Shown: one piece after another, positions 7,294 to 14,077 of the stretch
Layout: the number at the start of each line of letters is the position of its first letter
Position numbering within the stretch: position 1 is the first letter of the stretch
NCBI RefSeq assembly: GCF_018742245.1
Contig: NZ_CP036134.1
Span: forward strand, 1 to 52,218
DNA: 52,218 nt
Source of the DNA: Bacillus mycoides
GTDB lineage: Bacteria; Bacillota; Bacilli; Bacillales; Bacillaceae_G
Reading direction: 5' to 3'
Translations under genes and position numbers: made by a program
The notes under the pieces: model-generated
The model's input: the letters and a program-made list of their open reading frames with translations, nothing else
What the model was told of the DNA's origin: nothing
Database searches by the model: none

Positions 7294-7479
7294 ATGATTC
7301 TTAAAGGGAAAAAGATTGATTGTATATGTCCAATATGTATTAAACGGTGGGAATTTGAACATGAAGGTATTCCGCATCACGATAAGTTATTCACATGTAT
7401 GATAGGTAACGAGGATAGAACGGTAGAGGTAATTTGTGAAGAATGTGAGATCAATCTTGACGAGAAGATAAATGAGTAA
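7294..7479 (+). CDS. Zinc-ribbon-like protein, 61 aa
   Basis: Cys pairs CICPIC near residue 10 and CEEC near residue 50, with HH between, suggest a two-pair zinc ribbon. GAGGAGG upstream. One of several tiny zinc-binding proteins in the early region (1210, 7142, 10810, 13079, 48995). Function unknown. Confidence 0.65.
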   Translation: MILKGKKIDCICPICIKRWEFEHEGIPHHDKLFTCMIGNEDRTVEVICEECEINLDEKINE

Positions 7480-7493
7480 AAGGAGAATGTGAA

Positions 7494-7787
7494 ATGAAAC
7501 CTCATGATATTAAAGAAGATAAATCTTTGTGGGAGAGGATGAATATTGAAGGAGTCGGGAAAGTCCTTTTAGTAGAAGAGAGTTATTACGACGGGATTGT
7601 AGAACTTATAGAAAAACTTAAAGAATGGAGTAGTCCAGACAGTGTAGTAATTCCTGTAGATACTTATTACCGTATGAGCATGGCAGAAGAGCTATTAAGA
7701 AATCTTGAAGAGAATGGAGTTAAAGAACTAGAGGTATATAAAAAAGCTGACGCTGAAATATTTGGTTGTGAAATGGAGGATGAATAA
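7494..7787 (+). CDS. Hypothetical protein, 97 aa
   Basis: AAGGAG ribosome site. Largely helical and acidic, with VLLVEESYYDGIVELIEKLKE and a later helix MAEELLRNLEE. Not recognised. Confidence 0.6.
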   Translation: MKPHDIKEDKSLWERMNIEGVGKVLLVEESYYDGIVELIEKLKEWSSPDSVVIPVDTYYRMSMAEELLRNLEENGVKELEVYKKADAEIFGCEMEDE

Positions 7788-7789
7788 AG

Positions 7790-7984
7790 GTGTCTTTTAA
7801 AAAGGAATATAATTGCACTTTATCTGATGAAATAGTCAGAGTGTACAAGGATACAGAAGGAGAATTGAATATAGAAATAGTCAATCATGAAGAAAGAACA
7901 ATGAACTATGTATATCTAGATAAACAAAATGCAGTTGATTTAGCAAACAACATATTAGTAATGTTTGGAGAAAAAGAAATTTGA
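7790..7984 (+). CDS. Hypothetical protein, 64 aa
   Basis: GTG start two bases after the previous stop; GGAGG lies inside the end of the previous gene, so translation is likely coupled. Beta-rich, ending in a helix (NAVDLANNILVMFGEKEI). Not recognised. Confidence 0.55.
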   Translation: MSFKKEYNCTLSDEIVRVYKDTEGELNIEIVNHEERTMNYVYLDKQNAVDLANNILVMFGEKEI

Positions 7985-8021
7985 ATAAGATAATCCTTTG
8001 AATAGAAAGCGAGGTTACTAG

Positions 8022-8438
8022 TTGATTAGAAAGAGAAAAGCAACTAAGAAGAACGCACCACGAATTAAACAGAAGAAAGTGACCTATGACGGAATAAATT
8101 TCGATTCACAGTCAGAAATGAACTATTACAAGTACTTAAAAAGCAGGGGTGACGTCACTCATATAGAGTGCCACCCTAGCTATACATTAATCCCTTCTTT
8201 TGAGATTAAGAGCAGTATAACGAAGTCAGGTAAGTCGAAAAAGTCAGCTATGAGGTTTGCACCGGATTTTAAAGTAACGTACTCAGATGGGCGTGTAGAG
8301 GTCTGTGATGTTAAAGGGAGCAAACGAGCTATCAATGAAGGATTTCCAATACGTAAGAAGTTATGGGAGTACTTATACAAACAAGAGTTAATCGTTGTGA
8401 TATGGGACAAGAAGTTAGGTGAATGGACAAGATCATAA
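8022..8438 (+). CDS. DUF1064 protein, predicted PD-(D/E)XK-type nuclease
   Basis: TTG start behind the third copy of the AATAGAAAGCGAGGTTA leader. YDGINFDSQSEMNYYKYLKS, then a Lys-rich section, then APDFKV...VCDVKG is the pattern of DUF1064, a common phage family predicted to have a restriction-endonuclease-like fold (E...D...DVK as metal ligands). 138 residues is typical. Likely acts on phage replication or recombination intermediates. Confidence 0.8.
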   Translation: MIRKRKATKKNAPRIKQKKVTYDGINFDSQSEMNYYKYLKSRGDVTHIECHPSYTLIPSFEIKSSITKSGKSKKSAMRFAPDFKVTYSDGRVEVCDVKGSKRAINEGFPIRKKLWEYLYKQELIVVIWDKKLGEWTRS

Positions 8439-8451
8439 AGGGGCTGAGTAG

Positions 8452-8643
8452 ATGATTCCAAGATACAAGGGTACAAGAGAATACATGTTGTATATGAAAG
8501 AACCGGGTTTTGGGAGTAATCAGTACGTTTGGATATCCGATGTATTTAAGTATCAAGAGTTGATGCAACATTTAGAAGAAGGCTGGGCAATCCATGATGA
8601 GGATAAGAGAACAGCAGCCGTTAACAAAAGAGTGACAGCTTAA
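8452..8643 (+). CDS. Hypothetical protein, 63 aa
   Basis: AAGGGG ahead of the ATG. Small mixed alpha/beta protein, not recognised. It is the last early gene before the TnpB unit, whose insertion probably separated it from the ArpU gene. Confidence 0.6.
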   Translation: MIPRYKGTREYMLYMKEPGFGSNQYVWISDVFKYQELMQHLEEGWAIHDEDKRTAAVNKRVTA

Positions 8644-8686
8644 TGGATAACGGAACAATGCAGAGTAGATTGGTGGGGGCTACTTT

Positions 8687-8718
8687 GAAAAGACCCTACA
8701 ACTATTTTGTAGAGTCTT
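8687..8718 (-). terminator. Terminator of the RHH gene (minus strand)
   Basis: A 12-bp stem, 8690-8701 with 8707-8718, spans the RHH stop codon. The one imperfect pair is a G-U wobble only when read as minus-strand RNA, and the stem is followed on that strand by UUUU, so it fits a minus-strand terminator. It may also mark the left edge of the TnpB unit. Confidence 0.6.
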
Positions 8719-8869
8719 GATATTTCTTTAAAAGATCGCCAATAGCTTCATCTAGTAACTTAGATTTAGGTATACGTGTTTCTTGAGCTAGTTTTTCAAA
8801 ACGTTCATGTAGATCTTTATCGATAGCATTTGATATTGTTTTACGATTTTTTAATCCTCGGTTATTCAT
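8702..8869 (-). CDS. Ribbon-helix-helix regulator divergent from TnpB, 55 aa
   Basis: A short minus-strand gene with GAGGTG before its ATG. The sequence NRKTISNAIDKDLHERFEKL followed by a second helix (IPKSKLLDEAIGDLLKKY) has the strand-helix-helix plan of RHH/Arc-type DNA-binding proteins. It shares an intergenic region with tnpB, and a perfect 14-bp palindrome lies between them. I infer that it represses tnpB and itself. It could alternatively be the antitoxin-like remnant of another unit, but no toxin partner is present. Confidence 0.75.
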   Translation of the reverse strand: MNNRGLKNRKTISNAIDKDLHERFEKLAQETRIPKSKLLDEAIGDLLKKYQDSTK

Positions 8870-8889
8870 AATTTATCACCTCATAATAA

Positions 8890-8940
8890 ATTATACATAA
8901 AATAAAACTACTTGCAACTACATGTAGTTAAATGTATAAT
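8890..8940. promoter_or_regulatory. Divergent promoters sharing one -35 box, with operator
   Basis: TTGCAA at 8912-8917 reads the same on both strands. Rightward it has TATAAT 17 bases away (8935-8940) for tnpB. Leftward it has TATAAT 16 bases away (complement at 8890-8895) for the RHH gene. The palindrome AACTACATGTAGTT at 8916-8929 overlaps both. A dimeric RHH protein bound there would shut both promoters. Confidence 0.7.
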
Positions 8941-8963
8941 TGAATTATGGAGGTGAGTAACAA

Positions 8964-10082
8964 ATGATTCTTTCAAAAAAGATACGTTTAAAACCGACGG
9001 AAGAACAAGAGAAACAACTTTGGAAATCTAGTGGGGTTGCAAGATGGGCGTATAATTGGGCACTAGAAAAACAAGAAGAATCATATAAAGCTGGCAATAA
9101 ATTCATTTCACATGGTGCGCTTCGTAAGGAACTAACAAAAATGAAGAAAACGAATGAATACAGTTGGTTGTATGATGTATCAAACAATATTACTAAGCAA
9201 GCCATAAAAGATTTGTGTGAAGCTTACAAAAGATTTTTCACAGGTAAATCAAATAAACCGAAATTTAAGAGTCGTAAACATTCTAAACCTACATTTTATA
9301 ACGATAATGAACGGTTAAAAGTAAAAGGAGAAAGTGTCATTATTGAAAAAGTCGGATGGGTTAAGACATCCGAAACAATACCAACGTCAGATAGATATAC
9401 AAATCCTCGTATTAGCTTTGATGGGAAGTATTGGTTTATATCTGTAGGTATTGAGATTGAAACAGAGAAACAACAACTTACAAATGAAAGCATTGGCATA
9501 GATATAGGTATAAAAGAACTAGCTGTATGTTCAGATGGACAGACATTTGAAAATATCAATAAAACATCAGTTATTAAGAAATTAGAAAAGAGACTCCGTA
9601 GATTACAACGGAAATTTTCCCGTAAATACGAAATGAATAAGGATGGAACTAAGTTTGTCAAAACTAATAATATTATAAAAATCGAAAAAAGAATAAAGTT
9701 GCTATATCGGAAATTAACGAATATACGTGATAATCATATCCACCAAGCGACGAATGCAATCGTGAAAACCAAACCTTGCAGAGTTGTTATGGAAAAGCTG
9801 AATGTCAAAGGTATGATGAAGAATAAACACTTATCAAAAGCTATAGCGCAACAAAAATTCCATGATTTTAAAGAGAAAATGAAATACAAATGTGAAAAGC
9901 ATGGAATTGAGTTTGTAGAGGCTGATATGTGGTATCCTTCATCAAAAATATGTTCATGTTGTGGAAACATCAAAAAGGATCTGAAACTTTCTGATCGAGT
10001 CTATAAATGTGATTGCGGGAATGTAATTGATAGGGATTTAAATGCCGCAATAAACTTATCACGATATAAATTAGCAGAATGA
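8964..10082 (+). CDS. tnpB: TnpB, RNA-guided DNA nuclease (IS200/IS605-type OrfB)
   Basis: Programmable nuclease that uses a transposon-end RNA to cut DNA beside a short motif; relative and ancestor of Cas12. Seen: N-terminal MILSKKIRLKPTEEQ typical of the family; RuvC residues in GIDIGIKEL (Asp), VMEKLNVKGM (Glu) and IDRDLNAAINL (Asp); a zinc ribbon CSCCG...CDCG between the last two. All catalytic residues are present, so it is not a dead TnpB-type repressor. 372 residues is normal. No TnpA transposase is adjacent. GGAGGTG precedes the ATG. Confidence 0.95.
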   Translation: MILSKKIRLKPTEEQEKQLWKSSGVARWAYNWALEKQEESYKAGNKFISHGALRKELTKMKKTNEYSWLYDVSNNITKQAIKDLCEAYKRFFTGKSNKPKFKSRKHSKPTFYNDNERLKVKGESVIIEKVGWVKTSETIPTSDRYTNPRISFDGKYWFISVGIEIETEKQQLTNESIGIDIGIKELAVCSDGQTFENINKTSVIKKLEKRLRRLQRKFSRKYEMNKDGTKFVKTNNIIKIEKRIKLLYRKLTNIRDNHIHQATNAIVKTKPCRVVMEKLNVKGMMKNKHLSKAIAQQKFHDFKEKMKYKCEKHGIEFVEADMWYPSSKICSCCGNIKKDLKLSDRVYKCDCGNVIDRDLNAAINLSRYKLAE

Positions 10083-10230
10083 CACTTTGAAAGTTACTGC
10101 TAATATGTAGGATTCGTTGTATCCGAATTTACGCCTGTGGAGTGTTATATCAAACGAGAGTAGCTTTGGCAAAATCGGACACGTAGAATCAGGAAGCAAG
10201 CAAACTTTATAGATTTTTATGAGGTTTTGG
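10083..10230 (+). ncRNA. Predicted omega-RNA / right end of the TnpB unit
   Basis: The stretch after tnpB has the features of an IS605 right end, which encodes the guide RNA scaffold. A GAATCAGGAAGC segment is followed by a stem (10203-10211 with 10218-10226) ending in GAGGTT, like the terminal hairpin of known omega-RNAs. The guide would then start at about 10227-10229 with TTGGCAACGAGC. The 5' limit is a guess; the RNA may begin inside tnpB. Confidence 0.5.
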
Positions 10231-10397
10231 CAACGAGCTACTTTACTGAGCTTTGTTGTTTGAAAATATAAAGGTTTATAAGTTTTGACAACGGGCTGTA
10301 TTGTAGGCATCATTCCCTTATTCAACAAAGAGATAGTAAAATTTCACGTACCTTACGTGATGTTAAAAAGACAAATTCAGAAATAGGGGGATTACAG
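10231..10397. other. Intergenic stretch after the TnpB unit
   Basis: No gene seen. It holds TTTTGACAACGGGCT at about 10284, a degenerate echo of the sequence just after the TnpB right end (TTTTGGCAACGAGCT), and an inverted repeat TCACGT-ACCTT-ACGTGA near 10342-10361. GCTACTTT occurs on both sides of the TnpB unit (8679 and 10237). AGGGGG at the end serves the ArpU gene. Confidence 0.4.
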
Positions 10398-10781
10398 ATG
10401 GAGCAATTAGCATTCTTTCCAGAAATCACGAATGAGGAGTATAAATTAATACAAAAAGAAGTAGCAAAGGAGTTATTCAGTTACAGAGTTTTGATGGTTC
10501 GTATGCAGAATCAGGAAGAATGCTCAAATCAAAATATCTCCTTGTTCCCGGAATTACGTGACACTAAGAAAATTAATGATTATAAATACATTCAGATTAA
10601 ACGTGCGTTGGAACATGCTTTAGATCCAGAGCAAAGAGAGATTATCGAACGGAAGTATCTTAGAAATGGAATGACAAGTGATAAGAATGTAAAGGCTCAA
10701 ATGTTTTTAGAAAACAATTGGTTCTATACTCAGAAGAAGAATGCGATTATGGCGATTGCTACAGCACTAAGGATTATATAA
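10398..10781 (+). CDS. ArpU-family late transcription regulator
   Basis: 127-residue protein with YKYIQIKRALEHALDPEQREIIERKYL and a C-terminal helix-turn-helix (FYTQKKNAIMAIATALRII), the plan of ArpU/phage sigma-70 region-4-like regulators that control late gene expression in Gram-positive phages. It sits just before the late region and the long RNA locus, as expected. AGGGGG ribosome site. Confidence 0.8.
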   Translation: MEQLAFFPEITNEEYKLIQKEVAKELFSYRVLMVRMQNQEECSNQNISLFPELRDTKKINDYKYIQIKRALEHALDPEQREIIERKYLRNGMTSDKNVKAQMFLENNWFYTQKKNAIMAIATALRII

Positions 10782-10809
10782 ATGCTTTTTAGGGAATGGG
10801 GAATATCAA

Positions 10810-10962
10810 ATGAAGAATAAAAAATGCAAAGCATGCGACGGAAAAGGTTTTAAGTTTGAAACTATCACGAAAATAAAAGACACTGGTAAGTATGGGTTTG
10901 GTTTATATGAGGATGGGATAAAATTAACTTGCATAAAGTGTTTTGGTAAGGGAGTTAAATAA
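10810..10962 (+). CDS. Small DnaJ-type zinc-finger protein, 50 aa
   Basis: Two CxxCxGxG-like motifs, CKACDGKGF at the N-terminus and CIKCFGKGV at the C-terminus, form a mini DnaJ zinc finger. GGAATGGGG precedes the ATG. Such orphan proteins are common in Bacillus phages; role unknown. Confidence 0.7.
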   Translation: MKNKKCKACDGKGFKFETITKIKDTGKYGFGLYEDGIKLTCIKCFGKGVK

Positions 10963-10963
10963 A

Positions 10964-11212
10964 ATGAAATCTATTAAGTTAGAAAATCAAGAGCAATTTA
11001 ATAAGCTGAAAAAGGGCGATGTAGTTGTAGTTCAATGGAAGAAGGATTCTTGGGCATATAAACAATACGGAGAAATTACACATCATAATATTTGGGGGAT
11101 AAATGAAGCGGATGAGCTTATATTGAATTTTAGGAGAAACATATATTTTGATGTGGAATATTTCTTGCAGGGTAGATCCTTTGCGCAGGAAGTTTATTTT
11201 ATTACTGTATAA
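10964..11212 (+). CDS. Hypothetical protein, 82 aa
   Basis: ATG 10964, one base after the previous stop, with AAGGGAG eight bases upstream. Beta-rich (KKGDVVVVQWKKDSW), reminiscent of small SH3-like barrels, but not recognised. Last gene before the long noncoding region. Confidence 0.65.
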   Translation: MKSIKLENQEQFNKLKKGDVVVVQWKKDSWAYKQYGEITHHNIWGINEADELILNFRRNIYFDVEYFLQGRSFAQEVYFITV

Positions 11213-11228
11213 TTTTTAGATTGAAAAC

Positions 11229-11272
11229 ACGGATAAAACACGGATAAATTAACGATAAAGGAGCGGATAAGC
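11229..11272 (+). repeat. Four imperfect CGGATAA repeats upstream of the RNA
   Basis: CGGATAAA occurs at about 11230 and 11241, then CGATAAA at 11253 and CGGATAAG at 11264, every 11-12 bases, about one helical turn. A TTGAAA box at 11221 lies just upstream. These may be binding sites for a late activator such as ArpU. Confidence 0.45.
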
Positions 11273-12141
11273 AAATGCTCGATTCGAATTATCATTATCT
11301 TACAAGCTCATTAAAGAGCTTTGGACAGCCCTTTGACAACCGCATATCGAAGAGGATTAGTACACCTATAAGTGAAACGTTCTTATGCGAGAATGTCACG
11401 GTAACGTATACCGCAATAAGGGCGGGCTAGGCGGTAAGAATCCGCGTTAAGACGAAAAGACCAATGAATGAATTACAATGACATATTCCAGTGTGGCGGG
11501 TGTGAGATAACTCGCATTCGTCATGCTGTTTATAATTTGTATCAATCGATCAGTACAGAATCCACCTTCTGTATTGAATATTGATATAAAAATCAGTATT
11601 CCTGTTATGTTGATTTCTAGAATGGGGGGTTGCTCATGATTGAGTGAACTCGTTCTAAAAAGTCACACGTTATAAAATGGTTGTATACGTAACTTGAATT
11701 ATCACCTATAGTAATTACTCACGATTTTTACTATTGGGATAAAACAGGGTGTAAAGGAACTAGTCACTCCTTTACTCTAGATAATAAGACGGATAATTCC
11801 CCTTGTCCGCGTATGTCCCCCTACTAATCTTGTTATCTAGAGTAAGGCAGTGGAAAAATGCAGTACTGTCTTGTATATAAAGATTGATTCCCTTTATATA
11901 ATCACGTTGTTATTTCATCTGTCACGGGACGAAATATAACAAAAAGGGTGTTCGTATCACCGACTCCACGGAGTATAAACGAGAAGATTCTTATTCTTCT
12001 CCCAGTCACCGAACACGGGGCGTGTAGCCATACTAGTTGATGCGGTGGCTTGGAGAAGGTTGAGAGTACCTCACCTCAATCTTGAATGTAGAGATACTTA
12101 TTGCCATTTGTTTTCTCTCTTTTCTCCCATCCCCTTGAAAG

Positions 12142-12175
12142 AAAGCTGTCACTTCGGTGATGGCTTTTTGTTTTG
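12142..12175 (+). terminator. Rho-independent terminator of the long RNA
   Basis: An 11-bp stem, 12142-12152 with 12157-12167, capped by the stable tetraloop TTCG and followed by TTTTTGTTTT. Two pairs are G-U in the plus-strand RNA, so it acts rightward. Confidence 0.9.
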
Positions 12176-12232
12176 TAGGATATCCTTCTTTTCTGTCGAA
12201 TAGATAGAATGGGGAGGAGGGGATAATGAACT

Positions 12233-12607
12233 ATGAATGATAAAATTAAACACGATCTTTTCCTAATGGAACATTTAATGCGACGTGCCTACAATGACAT
12301 TAGTATTGCATGTAGCGTCCTTAAAAAACGTGAAAATGATTCTAGATATTTAGTTTCTTTAGGGTTTTTAAATAAAGCTTTAACAAACGGTCTACAGGCG
12401 AAAATGTTTCATCACGAAAGAGAAGTTATTCAAGATGCAGTATTCTATGATTTCTTTTATAAATTTGAAGATGTCGAATTTCATTTAAATAAAATTATCA
12501 GGGACGAAATCGAAGATATTTCTGAAGTTGAAGAACTCTTAAAAGTATTAAGAGAGAATATTGACGAAGTGAATAGTAGAATCGGGAAGATTATTGAAAA
12601 TTTATAA
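12233..12607 (+). CDS. Hypothetical helical protein, 124 aa
   Basis: ATG with GGAGGAGGGG upstream. Almost entirely alpha-helical, with a C-terminal helix EVEELLKVLRENIDEVNSRI. Not recognised. It stands alone between two terminators (12142 and 12619), so it has its own promoter. Confidence 0.7.
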   Translation: MNDKIKHDLFLMEHLMRRAYNDISIACSVLKKRENDSRYLVSLGFLNKALTNGLQAKMFHHEREVIQDAVFYDFFYKFEDVEFHLNKIIRDEIEDISEVEELLKVLRENIDEVNSRIGKIIENL

Positions 12608-12618
12608 TAAAAGGTAAG

Positions 12619-12649
12619 AAAAGCATCCATAACGGGTGCTTTTTTCTTT
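12619..12649 (+). terminator. Rho-independent terminator
   Basis: AAAAGCATCC pairs with GGGTGCTTTT (12619-12628 with 12634-12643) and is followed by a T run. It ends the 12233 gene. Confidence 0.85.
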
Positions 12650-12715
12650 GTTATATAGAAATTACATATTAAACGTGAATATGAATGAAGTGGATATTTG
12701 GATAGGAGGATGAAT

Positions 12716-12988
12716 ATGGAATTAACATTAGAAGGATTAGAAGAGTGTTTTAATGAAGCGGCAAATGTAGAGGCTAACTATGTAGCTGTACAGATCGAAA
12801 TGGACGAATTCCCTAGTGATGAGTTAATTATTAATGATAAACACAATATTGCTTTAAAACTAGAGTATTACAAGAAAACTTACAATGAAGACTTAGAGCA
12901 TAGATACGCTCCAGGTATTCGTATTGTAGGTTATGCGTATGGACACACGTTATCCGGAATTCAACGGGAATTAGGATTGCTACTGTAA
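12716..12988 (+). CDS. Hypothetical protein, 90 aa
   Basis: ATG 12716 lies six bases after AGGAGG. Begins MELTLEGLEECFNEAA and ends with AYGHTLSGIQRELG. Not recognised; mixed alpha/beta. Confidence 0.65.
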   Translation: MELTLEGLEECFNEAANVEANYVAVQIEMDEFPSDELIINDKHNIALKLEYYKKTYNEDLEHRYAPGIRIVGYAYGHTLSGIQRELGLLL

Positions 12989-12990
12989 CA

Positions 12991-13074
12991 ATGATTAAAC
13001 CAATAGCAATTATCGTAGGTGCTACCGTGATCTTGGTGGCGTCTTGTTTGTTGTTAAGGGATGATAAGGGGTGA
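12991..13074 (+). CDS. Membrane mini-protein, 27 aa
   Basis: A single hydrophobic helix (AIIVGATVILVASCLLL) with a charged C-terminus. The frame lies between two genes and ends at the next gene's ribosome site. No good ribosome site of its own, so it may be coupled to the gene before it or not be translated. Confidence 0.4.
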   Translation: MIKPIAIIVGATVILVASCLLLRDDKG

Positions 13075-13078
13075 GGGG

Positions 13079-13330
13079 ATGACAAAGACGATCGAATGTA
13101 AGAAGTGTGGTCATCTTAACGATGATGGTGATATTTATTATATGAATACAACGTGTGGGGCATCGTGTGGTTGTGAGGGATATGAATACGACCTAACTTG
13201 TAGTGCATGTGATAATGAAATCTATAGTGGTAGTGAATGGGGACAATTTGATAGAACAGAAGTGTTTGATGATATCATTGATGAGCTTGCTGAGTCTGAC
13301 AAAACAAACGAACACAACGAACGGAAATAG
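13079..13330 (+). CDS. Zinc-finger protein, 83 aa
   Basis: CKKCG at the N-terminus, CGASCGC in the middle and CSACDNE later give three Cys clusters of a double zinc ribbon. ATG 13079 has AGGGGTGAGGGG upstream. Acidic C-terminal helix. Function unknown. Confidence 0.65.
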   Translation: MTKTIECKKCGHLNDDGDIYYMNTTCGASCGCEGYEYDLTCSACDNEIYSGSEWGQFDRTEVFDDIIDELAESDKTNEHNERK

Positions 13331-13342
13331 AGGTAGTTAAAT

Positions 13343-13476
13343 GTCCTGTTTAGGTCTACCCTATACGGACGCAAAAGAGTAAACGAATTCATCATATTTC
13401 TTAACGTCCTGTTTACATGTACGGAAAATAAATGGTATTATGTACTTAGAATTAATTTCCGAACACGTTAACGGAC
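13343..13476. promoter_or_regulatory. Predicted res site of the serine resolvase
   Basis: Three imperfect inverted repeats built on GTCC...GGAC lie just before the resolvase gene. Site I at 13343-13370 is 28 bp, from GTCCTGTTTA to TATACGGAC. Site II at 13406-13424 runs GTCCTGTTTACATGTACGG. Site III at 13458-13476 runs TCCGAACACGTTAACGGAC. Three sites within about 130 bp upstream of the gene is the layout of Tn3-family res sites. Resolvase bound here could resolve plasmid dimers and control its own gene. Confidence 0.65.
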
Positions 13477-13491
13477 AAAGGGGAAGATATT

Positions 13492-14076
13492 ATGATAATT
13501 GGTTATGCTCGTGTTTCTACACAAGAACAAAATTTAGCTAGACAATTGAAACAGCTAAATGATTATGGATGTGATCATGTGTATGAAGAGAAAACAAGCG
13601 GAGTAACAACAAACAGAGAAGAACTACAATTGATGCTCGATAGTTTAAAAGAAGGTGACACGATTGTTGTTACTGATTTAACTCGTATTAGCCGTAGTAC
13701 AAAGGATTTATTTGAGCTAATCGAAGTGATTAAGAGTAAAGGTGCTTCGATTAAATCAATAAAAGATACTTGGCTTGATACGACTAGTGATAACCCATAC
13801 AGTACTTTCCTACTCACTGTAATGGCTGGTGTTAACCAGTTGGAAAGGGACTTACTCAAGATGCGCCAAAGAGAAGGGATAGACCTTGCTAAACAACGCG
13901 GCGTATATAAAGGAAGACCCAAGAAATACGGTGATAAAAACCCTAAAATGGAGCATGCTTTAGAGTTGCTCGCTAATCGTGAAGATAATGGCTACACAGT
14001 TAAAAAGATATGCGAAGTTACTGGAGTAAGTCGTACGGTTCTTTATGAGAGAGCAAAAGAAAAGGGGATTATGTAG
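13492..14076 (+). CDS. Serine resolvase (Tn3/gamma-delta type)
   Basis: Small serine recombinase, 194 residues. Catalytic Ser9 lies in IIGYARVST; further family motifs are DLTRISRSTKDLFEL and GVNQLERDLLKMRQREGI. The C-terminal helix-turn-helix is VKKICEVTGVSRTVLYERA. The length matches resolvases and invertases and is far below phage serine integrases. With a res-like site upstream and no transposon genes nearby, I infer that it resolves multimers of the plasmid prophage. The start lies eight bases after AAAGGGGAAG. Confidence 0.9.
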   Translation: MIIGYARVSTQEQNLARQLKQLNDYGCDHVYEEKTSGVTTNREELQLMLDSLKEGDTIVVTDLTRISRSTKDLFELIEVIKSKGASIKSIKDTWLDTTSDNPYSTFLLTVMAGVNQLERDLLKMRQREGIDLAKQRGVYKGRPKKYGDKNPKMEHALELLANREDNGYTVKKICEVTGVSRTVLYERAKEKGIM

Positions 14077-14077
14077 G

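Larger units (their letters stand above)
11221..12175 (+). ncRNA. Candidate giant structured noncoding RNA, about 950 nt
   Basis: No convincing gene in over 1 kb, but dense strong stems: 11304-11309/11316-11321; 11550-11560/11567-11577 within 11540-11546/11580-11586; 11699-11714/11728-11742; 11751-11758/11768-11775; a 16-bp stem 11774-11789/11828-11843 enclosing 11790-11796/11803-11809; 11874-11882/11892-11900; a junction 11948-11954/12010-12016 holding two hairpins; 12058-12064/12074-12080; then a terminator. Size, ornate folding, phage late-region position and lack of coding are like the giant phage RNAs GOLLD and ROOL. Which class, if either, cannot be told by eye. The 5' end is set at TTGAAA and is uncertain. 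Confidence 0.7.

Noticed and set aside
8964..10082. TnpB as a dead, repressor-type (TldR-like) protein
   Set aside because: All three RuvC acidic residues and the zinc ribbon are present.
11275..11430. A 51-codon frame (MLDSNYHYL...) with AAAGGAG upstream, inside the long RNA region
   Set aside because: Spacing to the ribosome site is long (11 bases), the sequence overlaps strong hairpins, and the composition is not protein-like. Kept as a possible small gene only if homologues conserve it.
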